Shown in pieces: positions 43,822 to 54,655 of a stretch of 64,000 bases of DNA; positions within the stretch are counted from its first letter, which is position 1; each line of letters starts with the position of its first letter. The notes under the pieces are model-generated. The model had not been told where the DNA came from, searched no databases, and saw only the letters and a program-made list of their open reading frames with translations. Position numbers and translations under genes: made by a program. Source of the DNA: Tanytarsus gracilentus. Taxonomy: Eukaryota > Arthropoda > Insecta > Diptera > Chironomidae. The stretch is from NCBI GenBank assembly GCA_038502055.1, contig JAXRKN010000036.1, positions 1 through 64,000 of the forward strand. The letters are read 5' to 3'.

Positions 43822-44268
43822 AATAAAATAAGTAAAAAATTTACTCTTTCTTTTACAACTAGTATTTCAGAAAAGTATTAAATAAAATAAAATCAGTAAA
43901 CATTTTGATTTTATAATTTTTTATATCTCTTGTAAATTAAAATAAATTTTGGTATTTTTTATGAAATATTAAAATATGTATGCAATACTTGATGAATTTA
44001 ATATTGATTTAAGATCAAAAATTAGGGTAGGGTATTTTTGTCTGTTTGATGTTTTTTAAACCGCTCCCTTCTCAAATTTTTGATCTTAATTTCAATATTA
44101 AATTCATTCAAGTATTGATAATATGTTTAATATTTCGATAAAGCAAATACAAAATTTTTTTAATTTAAAGGTATAAAAAATTTAAAATGTATGTTTCTGT
44201 TTTTTTTTTTATATTTTCGTATATGTTGTAAGAGAAGTTTGTTAAATTTTTTTACTTATTTTTTTAGC
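43822..44268. mobile_element. Foldback (MITE-like) inverted repeat, about 447 bp
   Basis: The left end AATAAGTAAAAAATTTA (43,826 on) is mirrored by TTAAATTTTTTTACTTATT near 44,247-44,265. The inner arms (GCAATACTTGATGAATTTAATATTG against AATATTAAATTCATTCAAGTATTG near 44,094-44,117) pair around a centre at about 44,048. There is no open frame. This architecture fits a foldback/MITE element, but no target-site duplication was established. The 43,199-43,820 copy carries the same foldback in degraded form. Confidence 0.55.
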
Positions 44269-47200
44269 TTTCCTGTCAAATTTATTATTATTTAGTAACA
44301 AAATACATTAAAAATTAAGCATGTGTTTATTGATCGGAGAGATTTTAATTTCAACTTTATTGCTGTTTTTTGGTTCAAGAATTAATCTTTCTAAAATTAT
44401 TTTATTTCATTTTTGGTATGTTTTTGCTTCTTCTCTCGTTGTCTTTATCTTGTCACTGTTGAAAATGAATTGGGGTACGACAGTGAGGGGTTATGAGGGA
44501 AGAGGGTGGTGGTGAGTTGATGGTGTTGAGTATTGGAGCGAATGTAAGAATTTTTTTTAAATATTTTTTGCCGTTTTTTAAAACATCTGTTGCTTCGAAA
44601 GTGTTGATGTCAGTCGTGAACGACCGAGAGAGAGCTAAATTAGATTGTGAGAGTAAGAGAGAAGGGAGAAAAAGAGCATAAAGTAAGATTAATTCGTGTC
44701 ATTCCGCGTGATGATGCCGAGTTTAATATTTTGATAGATTGATGAGTGTCTCGCGTATTGTTTTATTTTTGTTCTCTGTTATTTTCTTTTCCCGATCATC
44801 GCACACACAATTTATTATTTCTCATGTGCGACATTGACGAAATTTCTCATGAATTGAATGCGATTTGACAGCTCGCACTTCTTCGTCATTTATTTGAACT
44901 TTTATCTCTCTCGCACTCACATCATTTATCGTCTTTCGGTGGATTAATTTATTACTTTTGTGTGTTTGCTGAGTAAGAAGTTGAAATTCGTTGAATAATA
45001 AAATAATGACAAAAGAGATGAGATGTTAAGAGGCATTAAATAATGATGAAGATGATGATATGACTGAGTAATTGACTCAAGACCTCATCGCATCTCAGTC
45101 AACCCTCTCACATGTCACACATTTTGACATTGACGAAATCTTTCATAATTATTCGAATATGAAATTTTGTTATGAAAAAGAATTAACACTTAATGACAGA
45201 AGCGAAAACTTATTAAGAGAAGCCGTGAATGAATTTGACGAATAAATGAATTTGAGAGATGAGAAAAATATCGAATATCATTTCACTCGTCAACTGTCAG
45301 ACATTATGCGGACATCACAAATATTCTTCTCGTTTTTCTCTCATCATCATCGTCAATGTCTTGTTTATTGATCCGACTCAATGAATTTTTAAAAACTAAA
45401 AACGCCAAACAGAAGCCGTACATTTTTATCAGCATCACTCTCGTCAAATTACCGCACTAGTGTCAAAAATTATTTGACAACTTTTCTCGTGATCAATGTT
45501 GAGGTTATCGCGGATATTAAAAAAATCTTGTATGCAAAATTAAAAAATTTAAATAAACCCAAAAAGACAATAGAAATCAGTTTCAAGCTTCAGACAGAGA
45601 ATAGAAGTTGACATTTTACCCAAAGAAGAACTGAAAAGTGACCAAAATTTATGTGATCGCAAATCGATAGGAATGTCTTTCCTGGAACAATATCCTTTGC
45701 ATGCCATTAGAATGAAGAAAAATCGAGAATAAAAACGAGTCGAAAGAATAAAAAAAGAAGACAGCAGAAGAGAGAAAAAGAAGCCACAAATGCATTCCTT
45801 ACTTAAATTAATTAACAAGAACTGCCGCTTTTGCATTTTTTTACCTCAACCACAAAACCTCCACACACATTCACTCACTCACTCTCGCATAAATAAAAAA
45901 ATGCCGATTCAAATGATCCTTGAGATGTCGATAAATTCCACGAAAGAAAACGTGATACATGATTCGCTTTTTCTGCAGTTTTTTGTGCTTTAAATGCAGC
46001 AAAAACAACAATAAGTAAATCGACAGCAGCAAGCATTGCACACACATTTCATCCTCCTTATACTTACTGATGTCGTTGTCGCCGCTCTCTCAGTTCTTTT
46101 TATTTTTTTTGGCTATCGACTCTTTGAATTTCTTTTTCTTTCCATTGTGATTGGATTTTGTGATAAAATTTTCTTCTTTTTCGCTTCTTTTGTTTATGCA
46201 AAATTATTTTATTGTAAAAAGCATTTATTGAAAATTATTAAATACATTTTATAAAATTTAGAAAACATTAAATTGCGCAAATTTATTAAGTGCTCAAATA
46301 ATTTTCTGTAAGTGAGAAATTAATTAAATTCTTATCGGATTTTGTGGACACAAAATTTTATTACATGCACAAAGTGCTTTTCAATTGTTAAATTAGTCTC
46401 ATTGTCGCCATAAGCTCAATATTAACTAAGCGATCTTGCAGCAATATCGAAAATGAGAGCTAGTTAATGCTATGTTTGGTGTGTGCACTCTCCTACTTAC
46501 GTGGTTGATATTTTCATTAAGAAAGTAAACAACATTAAGCACATAAAAGCGCGCTATTTGTTTTATCGCTCAATGCGTGCCTGCCAACAACATCGACTCC
46601 TGTGTTGAGTTTAAATTTTGGTTTCGTGAACAAATTTAATTTTTTCTCTATTTTTCGGTATTTTTTTATCTTCGCATCTTCAAAGCAAAAACTTTTTTAG
46701 TTGTTAAAAAATCACCTTAAAAAATCGATTCAATTTCAAAAGTGTCGGCTACAAAAAAACCATCGACACAATCAATTTTAACTAATTATCCATTAAATTT
46801 TATTTTCTTTTTTTTTCTCGCAATATTTTTCTTAAAACTCTCGAATGAATCAGAAGACCACAACTAAGATTTTTTATATTGCCATCGATAGAGAGAGAAA
46901 GACAGTCTCAAAAGATTGAGTGCATAAAAATGTGAATCCACACACAATCTTTCTGTTTTATTTTCTCACCACTGAACTGCTTCTGATGCTCAATCGAACT
47001 ACTTGAAATAACCATTGTCATTAATCTTTCCTGATATCGTGCAATATTTCATGTGCAAAACGTTTCTTTTTCTCTTTCTTTCCATGATAATCGCCTTGCA
47101 TCACTAAAGGATGAACAAAATAAGTACAAAAGAAAACTTAATGTGAGTATTGAAAAAATTGAAATTTTAAATTTTATAGCTATGAAAAAGAAATGAAAAT

Positions 47201-47508
47201 AAAAAATATTTTTGTTCATTCAAAAATTTAAATTTTGGAGTTTTTACTTAAAGTTTTTTACAGATTTATATTTCATTAAGAACTGATGAAATTTTCTGTT
47301 ATCAAAATCAGTTAGAATTGAATTTATTTTACGCATCAGTGATTTGACGAAGTACGAAAAGGGTAAGAAGGATGTTTCGGCATGAATTGTTTTCTTTCAG
47401 GTTCTATAAAGTAATTTGTTGAATTTAAAATGAAAGATATTGCAATTTATTTTTCAGCAAAACTTGAGATAAAATTTCATGATATCAATTAATTTTTACA
47501 ACAAGACA
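44269..47508. other. Non-coding DNA; includes tail of the tandem duplication, no gene seen
   Basis: Positions 44,269-44,680 complete the second copy of the 43.2-44.7 kb duplication. The remainder is AT-rich DNA with the same TTTATG/CATAAA and GA-rich flavour as the desert. I found no open frame with recognisable domains. Confidence 0.6.
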
Positions 47509-48874
47509 TTAAGTCCATAATTTTGCATGCTGTGGTCATCACCCAAATGTCGCTTCTCAATTGACTTTTTTCATCCTCTTCGTAAAACATGTGTGGATTA
47601 GCAAACGACATCAAGTGACAATGGCTGCAAATTGTTTTGTGCGAAAATGCGGCAATCAAATAAATAAAATAGCGCCACATGCTCTTAATGTTTTCATTTA
47701 CTTTTTCCACTTTTCTCTTCTCTCGCTCCTTTTTTTTCATTCTCATCGTTTGCTGTTTAATTTCTCGTACTGATGTTGCCATCGCCAAGAGATACAGCAA
47801 GTTTAGCTGCTGCTGCTGCTGCTGCTGTTAGAAAGCATCACAATAATTTCCGTTAATGCGAATTTAGATAAATTTCTTCTCACTTGCTCAACTTGCTCAG
47901 TTTCTATTATCTCATTTTATTTTATTTTATTCTTTTATGCTCAACCATACACAAATGTGAAGCAGCTAGAGAATGAGGGTGTGAGTAATTATGAGCGGGT
48001 GGTGTACAGATATGCATTGAAATAATATTTTCGTGAGAATACTGCATGCACGTATAGAGCAAGTCATAACTATCAACACATGAACTAAACACCTAGATGA
48101 AAATTTTACCAAAGTGTTTTTATAAAAGTGAGAGAGAGACATAAATATGATTTTATGGCGAGTTCCTAAATGTTTTTCTATTAAGATTCATGCATTAGTC
48201 GCAATTGCCATTTTCCTCATGCAGTCATTATAATTCGAGGCAACAATTTAGAATGCAATTGCAAGGAAATAAATTTTGAGTCTCATAACATTATCATTAG
48301 AAAAATGACTCCCATGTTGACTGAAAAGTTTAACTCAAAAATCCATAAATAATTTCCTGAAAAATCCCTCTGGTTGTTTTCTCTCTTGAAAGAGCACATG
48401 AAGGAGGATAAATAAAACTTGGAATGTCAAAATTATGATATGGCATTAATCAAACTCGATTTATGCGGATTGTGAATTCAAAAAAATTCTTCCCTTCCAG
48501 ACAGACATTTTAATTACTGACTGAGAAATTTTCAGCCCGACAATGAAAAAAAAACTTGATCAATAATTCAGCCAGCAAAGCGCATTTATCAAATGATCAG
48601 CAAGCAGCAACATAAAGCAGAGAGTTCTCGAGAATGAAGCAAAAATAATCATACATCGACATCAAACGGCTGTAAATCATTAACCAAAAAAATAAAAATG
48701 CATTTGCAAAAAAAAAAATCAACTGAAGAAAAGAAAAAAATTAAAGCGATTTTTTAAAAATCGACTTGTGAGAATAATTCAGACCCGAGAAGGGAATAAT
48801 AAATTGATTGGCGGACGCTCCTTTTTCGTTCTGTGTAAATCATGAAAATATGTTTTCTGCTCTCTGATTTATTT
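47509..48874 (-). repeat. Inverted second copy of spacer segment 13,071-14,434
   Basis: Reverse-complement match to the palindrome spacer about 33 kb away. The match starts at TTAAGTCC (47,509) and ends at TGATTTATTT (48,874). It carries a longer CTG tract (about 47,806-47,827) and scattered substitutions. By eye the two copies are more diverged from each other than the palindrome arms are. It lies directly upstream of the lipocalin-like gene and could contribute to its 5' flank. Confidence 0.9.
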
Positions 48875-49082
48875 TTACTCCATTTTCAATTTGTTTCTAA
48901 TTTTTGCACTTCAAGTTTTTTCATCTTTGTTCACAATATTCGACTAGTTCACATCCCTAAAAAATCTCCTTTGATGGTGCCACAATGTCTCATGACGACA
49001 CAATTTTTTGGCACATTTTAGACGAATGTTTCATTCACGAGTTCGTTTCCGCAGTGATTAGATGTGTTTTGTGTTAAATATT

Positions 49083-49876
49083 ATGAAGTTTTTTGCAATT
49101 TTACTCGCAGAAAGTGTGTCATTCACATTTGGAACTTTCAGTATGTTCGACAATTGTCCTGATTTCAACCCTAGTCAAGATATTTTCATAGAAAATGTAA
49201 GAAAGAAAAAAATCATAAAATTTTATTACTTTGTTTTCACAACGTCATTGCAGCTTTTTGATGAATGGCATATTATGTGGATGGTAATGCACCACGAAGG
49301 AAAATCATGGGTTGGAGAGTACAAAAAAGAGGTCAAGAAATTTAGAATTTCAATCAACGCAACAAAAGAAGTGAGAAAATTATTTAAAATAATTTTTTTA
49401 TCAAGCTTTTTATTTTTTATTTTTAGAAAAATCCAGTGAAACTTCTCGCAAATCCAATGGCATACGAAAATGTCATAATCTTGTGGAATTCGACAATTCA
49501 AAACATAAGTTTTAATTTAGAAATTGAAAAAGAAGACATTGGACTTTGGAGGAATGGTAAATTTTTTTCAAAACATTTTTAAAATTAATTTAATTTATTT
49601 TTAGATGAAATTAACGTTCAAGTATTGTACACAGATGGAAATTTTTCACTATTAACTTTTTGTGATCCAAACATTTTATTTTCTCTTGTCTTGATGTCAA
49701 CGGAAATTAAAATACATGAACATAGTCATGATCATGAACATTTTGAGTTCGCTGAAGACATTTTTAAAAATTCATTTTTAAATATTGAGGGGGTTCGGAT
49801 GTATTCAAGTGCAAATTGGAATTTTATTGATTTGATGAGTTACATAATAATTTTGTTTAATTTTTTAATATTTTAA
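49083..49876 (+). CDS. Lipocalin-like secreted protein, probably GPI-anchored (4 exons)
   Basis: Exons at 49,083-49,196, 49,254-49,370, 49,427-49,556 and 49,605-49,876 join in frame (633 nt, 210 aa) through GT-AG introns of 48-57 nt. The N-terminus (MKFFAILLAESVSF...) reads as a signal peptide; an in-frame ATG at 49,062 would add seven residues. The mature part begins with a Cys-Pro-Asp-Phe motif, has a DEW motif where lipocalins carry GxW, and later has VLYTDGNFSLLTFC, which resembles the lipocalin V-L-x-T-D-Y...C strand. Four N-glycosylation sequons are visible (NAT, NST, NIS, NFS). The C-terminus is hydrophobic (LMSYIIILFNFLIF) after a small-residue stretch (SSAN), as in GPI-anchor signals. 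Insect lipocalins bind small hydrophobic ligands outside the cell; the ligand here is unknown. Gene boundaries are firm; the family call is tentative. Confidence 0.7.
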
Positions 49877-50005
49877 TTTCCAACTCAATGTAAATTTTGG
49901 TGTTGAAATTTTATGAAGTTCCTATTAAATTTAGATTGCATTTGAGTTCGTGAAATGCGAAAAAAATGTCTCTAAAAATGTGATAGTAGAAAATTAACAA
50001 AGCGA

Positions 50006-50011
50006 AATAAA
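50006..50011 (+). terminator. Poly(A) signal AATAAA of the lipocalin-like gene
   Basis: AATAAA lies 130 nt after the stop codon and before the next gene's start. In AT-rich DNA this is supportive, not proof. Confidence 0.5.
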
Positions 50012-50156
50012 ATATTTTATCGTCAACATAATTTTTTAACGGTTTTTAACTTTTCAAACACCAACACATATGCAATCGTTCCAAGGGGATCGTAATGAAG
50101 TATCAAAAATTAATTTCTAATCATCAAGAAAGTCATACTTAAATAAATTTAGAAGA

Positions 50157-51636
50157 ATGTCGGGCTTTAGCGGAGCTTTAAAGCTAACGGATCTTGATGA
50201 TTTCATCACACCGTCTCAGGAATGCATTAAACCAGTTGATATAAAGAAGTCAAAAACGGGATCTAAAATCACAATTCAGGAAGATGGTTCTTATTTTGAA
50301 GAATCAAAGGTTTTTAATGATTAATGATTATGATGAACTTTTAAATGATAAACCTATTTTTTAGCTCGGAAGTCAAAAGCTCGAAAAAGTTGAAATCACC
50401 CTCGCTGATTGTCTCGCTTGTTCCGGATGTATCACATCGGCTGAAGGTGTTTTAATTAGTCAACAAAGTCACGAAGAGGTTCGAAAAGTGCTTAAAGAAA
50501 ATATCACTGCTAAGGAAAATCAACAAGATGATGTCAAGACAATCGTTGCTACAATTTCCACTCAATCACTTCTCTCCCTCGCTAAAAGATATGACTTAAG
50601 TCCTGAGGATGCTGTTGCTAAACTTGCTGGGTATCTAAAAAAGCTCGGCTTCGATTTTGTGATTGATACACGAGTCGCTGATGATTTGGCACTGCTTGAG
50701 TGTCGAAATGAATTTATTCAACGATTCCAAAATCAAAACACCACAAAGTTGCCAATGCTCGCCTCCTCATGTCCAGGTTGGGTTTGCTATGCTGAAAAAA
50801 CTCATGGAAATTTTATAATTCCATACATTTCCACGACAAGATCACCTCAACAGATAATGGGTGCACTCGTCAAACAGTTCCTTGCTGAAAAATTAAAAAT
50901 TACCGGAGATAAAATTTATCATGTCACAATCATGCCGTGCTATGATAAGAAGCTTGAAGCATCGCGTGAAGATTTTTTCGATGATGTGATGCAGTGTCGC
51001 GACGTTGATTGTGTTATCACGTCTATTGAAATTGAACAGATGCTAGCGAGTGATGGACTCAATTTGAAGGATTGTAGTAATGGAAATTTTGACTGGCCGT
51101 GGACAACTCAAGAAACAAATTCATTTTTGTGGTCACATGAAACGAGTGGATCTGGTGGATATTCAGATTACATTTTTAAGTATGCAGCTAAAGTACTTTT
51201 TAATGAGGATGTTGATGAAATCGAGTACAAAAATCTTCGAAATCCAGACTTTCGAGAAGCGACGCTCGAAAAAGACGGAAAAGTGCTTTTAAAATTTGCA
51301 ATCGCCAATGGCTTTAGGAACATTCAAAATCTTGTCCAAAAACTCAAACGTGGCAAATCAAATTATCACTATGTTGAAGTTATGGCCTGTCCATCTGGAT
51401 GTCTCAACGGAGGCGCTCAAATCCGACCTCAAAATAATAAAGCACAAAGAGAATTGACACGTGAACTTGAGGAATTATATCGCTCATTACCGAAGTCTCA
51501 GCCCGATAACGAACAAGTGAAAGCAATTTATGAAGAATTTCTCAATGGAAGGGACAGTGAGAAAAGTCGTCAAGTGCTCCATACCGCTTATCATGCGGTA
51601 GAAAAAATGTCTACGAGTTTGAATATTAAATGGTAA
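50157..51636 (+). CDS. CIAO3: Cytosolic Fe-S cluster assembly factor CIAO3/NARFL (Nar1 homologue)
   Basis: Exon 1 (50,157-50,309) and exon 2 (50,365-51,636) join in frame to give 474 aa, close to the length of animal CIAO3. The start (MSGFSGALKLTDLDDFI) matches the conserved N-terminus of the family. Eight cysteines for two Fe-S clusters are in place: C23, C67, C70 and C73 (CLACSGC) for the N-terminal [4Fe-4S] cluster, and C187 (SSCPGW), C243 (MPCYDKK), C393 and C397 (ACPSGC) for the hydrogenase-like site. Nar1/CIAO3 works in the cytosolic iron-sulfur assembly pathway, linking the early scaffold to the targeting complex CIAO1-CIAO2B-MMS19; it is not a hydrogenase. The protein ends in NIKW, a C-terminal aromatic residue reminiscent of CIA targeting tails. 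The first intron has a weak donor (GTTTTT). Neighbours are unrelated in function. Confidence 0.96.
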
Positions 51637-51679
51637 AAAGTTTCGTTTTGTAATGACAAATAATTGTTGCTCTAGAAAA

Positions 51680-51685
51680 AATAAA
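51680..51685 (+). terminator. Poly(A) signal AATAAA of CIAO3
   Basis: AATAAA begins 44 nt after the CIAO3 stop, with a second AATAAA a few bases further on. Confidence 0.6.
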
Positions 51686-52017
51686 ATAATAAACATCTGA
51701 ATAAATTTTTAATGATGTTGTTTTAATTTTAAATTAAGCACTTGAAAATCAATTATTTAAAAACTCAAATCCTTTTTTGAATTTGAGAAAGATGCGCTCA
51801 AGTCAAAAGCTTTTCTAAAAGCTCTAAACTTTATAAAAGAAGGTGTAAAGAAAGAAATCATGGATAGTGAGTAAAGAACCGTGATTAGTATAACAACTTC
51901 TGTAAGTTAAAGGAAATTAGAGAGAGAGATAGAGAGAGAGATAAAAAACAAGAAATAATTAAAGTTTTAATTGAAAATCATAAAAAAGTGAAAAGAATTG
52001 AATTTTTACAATATTTT
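51686..52017. other. Intergenic spacer; no gene seen
   Basis: AT-rich DNA between CIAO3 and the hAT-like element. A GA-rich run lies at about 51,919-51,941. The last eight bases (52,010-52,017, AATATTTT) form the left member of a probable target-site duplication. Confidence 0.6.
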
Positions 52018-53380
52018 CAGGGGGCGAGCGACTAGTATATAAATTTTATATACTTTATAAACATAAAAAATATAAAAAAAAAAAATAGAAATATAAAAAT
52101 ATAAATTTATTTAAAAATATAAATTGATATTTTATATACTTTATATACTTTTTGTTTGTTTCTTAACGACAAAAAAAAATTTTAAATTGCATTTCGAGCA
52201 TTTGGATCTCAATTTAAGCACTAAATCTTTGTTCGAATGGCTATCAAATCCATCGCTTGATTTTACTTCTACTGGATCTCACTTCCAGACTTCCAGCACT
52301 AAATCTTAAAACTGCTGGATCTCACTTCCAGAGCTGGATCTTAGTTCCAATGGATCTCAATTTAAGCACTGAATCTAGTTCGAATGGCTATCAAATCCAT
52401 CGCTGGATCTTAGTTCTACTGGATCTCACTTTCAGACTTCCAGCACTAATTCTTAAAACTACTGGATCTCACTTCCAGAGCTGGATCTTAGTTCCAATGG
52501 ATCTCAATTTAAGCACTGAATCTAGTTCGAATGCCTATCAAATCCATCGCTGGATCATAGTTCTACTGGATCTCACTTCCAGACTTCCAGCACTAAATCT
52601 TAAAACTGCTGGATCTCACTTCCAGAGCTGGATCTTAGTTCCAATGGATCTCAATTTAAGCACTGAATCTAGTTCGAATGGCTATCAAATCCATCGCTGG
52701 ATCTTAGTTCTACTGGATCTCACTTCCAGACTTCCAGCACTAATTCTTAAAACTACTGGATCTCACTTCCAGAGCTGGATCTTAGTTCCAATGGATCTCA
52801 ATTTAAGCACTGAATCTAGTTCGAATGGCTATCAAATCCATCGCTGGATCTTAGTTCTACTGGATCTCACTTTCAGACTTCCAGCACTAAATCTTAAAAC
52901 TGCTGGATCTCACTTCCAGAGCTGGATCTTAGTTCCAATGGATCTCAATTTAAGCACTGAATCTAGTTCGAATGCTTATCAAATCCATCGCTGGATCATA
53001 GTTCTACTGCATCTCACTTAAAGCACTAAATCTTAAAACTGCTGAATCTCACTTTCAGACTTCCAGCACTAAATTTTAAAACTACTGGATCTCACTTCCA
53101 GAGCTGGATCTTAGTTCCAATGGATCTCAATTTAAGCACTGAATCTAGTTCGAATGGTTTTCAAATCCATCGCTGGGCCTTAGATCTACTGGATCTCACT
53201 TCCAGCTTTAAATTTTTGGTTGCAAAGTCATAATCAGGAGTAAATTCCGATCGAAAAGTATATAAAAATATAAAAACATAAAAAATATAAAAATATAAAT
53301 GAGGTATATAAAAATATAAAAATATAAATTTTAGATTTTTATATACCCAAAAAATTTATATCCAAGTCGTCCGCCCCCTG
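52018..53380. mobile_element. Non-autonomous hAT-like DNA element (MITE) carrying a 147-bp satellite
   Basis: The element starts CAGGGGGCGAGCGACTAG and its other end, read on the minus strand, starts CAGGGGGCGGACGACTTG. The terminal repeats match over about 27 bases with four mismatches, ending in ATATAAATTTT. The flanks are AATATTTT (52,010-52,017) and AATATTTA (53,381-53,388), an 8-bp target-site duplication with one mismatch. An 8-bp duplication and CAGGG termini are the signature of the hAT superfamily. Inside are AT-rich TATAAA-type tracts (52,035-52,150 and 53,258-53,345) flanking a tandem array. No transposase is encoded, so mobility would need a partner element in trans. Confidence 0.8.
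52200..53215. repeat. Tandem array, 147-bp period, inside the hAT-like element
   Basis: The landmark GAGCTGGATC recurs at 52,331, 52,478, 52,625, 52,772 and 52,919, each exactly 147 bp apart, and again at 53,101 after a 182-bp step containing an extra partial unit. Two unit types alternate: AAATCTTAAAACTGCTGG and AATTCTTAAAACTACTGG. The higher-order period is therefore 294 bp. Each unit holds short hairpins CTGGA-TCTCACT-TCCAG. Since 147 is divisible by three, one frame stays open across the array (52,257-53,021). That frame is an artefact of periodicity and not a gene. Confidence 0.93.
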
Positions 53381-53388
53381 AATATTTA

Positions 53389-54297
53389 TTTAAACAAAGA
53401 TTTTTAAAATTTTAAAAATTTGAGTGTTCATCTAAATAAATTCATATTTGCTTTAAAATTTTCATTCGTTAATTCTAAAATTTTTAAATACATTTAAATG
53501 AAATAAAACTGAACGAAAAAAAATAAAATTCAATGTTCCATTTAAAATTAACGGTTTCTTTCATGCATACATTTTATTATATACACAATGAAATGTTGAC
53601 TATCATCGCTTATTATTTTCTTCGTACTTGAAAGAACCATCGATAAATTCTTAACACCTCCGCTTAGTCTCATAGTTTTATAATAAACGATCTTACGCCT
53701 TTATAAATTATCTTGAAAATATTTTCTCTACAACTTGCACTGAAGTGCGCTGAAGAAGAAAAATATACATTGTAAAAATTTGATTTATTAATTTGTTTTA
53801 TGATAAAAATCATTTTTTTAAAATTTTAGTTAATATTTTTATATTTTTAATTAAACAGGAGTACTTTTTATTTAATAATGAATTTTTTAAATTAAAAAAA
53901 AATATAACTTCACGCGCAATGTTGACATTGACCTAGTGAAAAGTTTCATACATGCGATACATTACACAATAAAGCGGAGAGAAGAAAGTAAAGCTGCTGA
54001 TAATAATTTACATCTTCATCAACATTTGCTTTCAATTTCTTTCTTCCACTGAAAAAAAAATTATTCTCTTCAATAATTTCTCTCACGATAAAAATTCTCT
54101 CTCTCAATTAAAGCAAAAAAAATCTCAAAATCAAAGCTTTGAGAGAGTAACGGAAAATTCATGAAAATTCCTCTCTCGATCTTCATATATCCTTGCACAG
54201 TCGTGAGCGAATATCGAAAATCTTCTCAAAAGCTCCGCGATTCTCTCACAGAATGTGTGACAAAGAGGAAAGTTAAAAAAGCTCGATCAACATTTTG
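53389..54297. other. Intergenic, upstream region of the chitinase gene
   Basis: AT-rich DNA without an open frame of interest. Towards the promoter it becomes rich in CTCTCTC/GAGAGAG runs (54,060-54,180). A nuclear-receptor half-site (AGGTCA on the minus strand) is at 53,929-53,934. Confidence 0.55.
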
Positions 54298-54335
54298 TAT
54301 ATAAGTGGCGGCAGAACATGAGCCCAAGAACAGTG
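54298..54335 (+). promoter_or_regulatory. Core promoter of the Cht10-like gene: TATA box and initiator-like CAGTG
   Basis: TATATAAG at 54,298-54,305 is followed about 33 bases later by AACAGTG (54,329-54,335), the usual arthropod TATA-to-initiator spacing. GA-rich sequence lies just downstream. The following leader contains no ATG up to a consensus donor at 54,656, as expected of a 5' UTR. Assignment to the chitinase is inferred from orientation and from the first in-frame acceptor at 56,489. Confidence 0.65.
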
Positions 54336-54655
54336 TTTCGGTTAGAAGTGATCTAAGTGGAAGGAACAAAGTGAAGTGAATAAGTGGTGCAGAAAGAAAG
54401 TGAAGAGAGACAGAGAGAGGAGAGAAGAAGAAAAATTCTTCAAGAGGTTCTCGAGAACCGTATTTGAATTAATTAAATCTCTCTCTCACTCACCAGTGGA
54501 CCACAGCGAAGTGGATATTTGCGAACTCATAAAAAAAAGATCAAACAAGTTTGTGAAAGCAAAACGTTCTTTTTTTGGAATATACTAAATAAGTTTATTG
54601 AACCTTTTTTGTCACATCAGAAAAATTCCTGTCGGTTCTCTTTTTGCAAAGCGAG
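54332..54655 (+). other. Probable 5' UTR exon of the Cht10-like gene
   Basis: A 324-nt, GA-rich leader that is free of ATG throughout and ends in GCGAG/GTAAGAAG, a strong donor. The next good acceptor is TTTCTTTCAG at 56,480-56,489, directly before the exon holding the start codon. The open frame from 54,376 begins with GTG and is not a credible protein. Confidence 0.6.

Noticed and set aside
1..48874. tRNA, rRNA or well-known Hox-cluster microRNAs
   Set aside because: I looked for mir-10, iab-4, let-7 and bantam-type mature sequences and saw none. No clear tRNA cloverleaf was recognised, but a covariance search was not possible by eye.
52257..53021. 254-aa repetitive open frame
   Set aside because: It is the 147-bp satellite read in one frame; a 3n period keeps it open. 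There is no ATG context or promoter, and the alternation of units follows DNA structure.
52200..53215. Possible CRISPR array
   Set aside because: The units are long, contiguous and near-identical with no unique spacers, inside a transposon of a eukaryotic genome.
54376..54588. 70-aa open frame upstream of the chitinase
   Set aside because: It starts with GTG; the whole leader is ATG-free and ends in a splice donor, so it is an untranslated exon.
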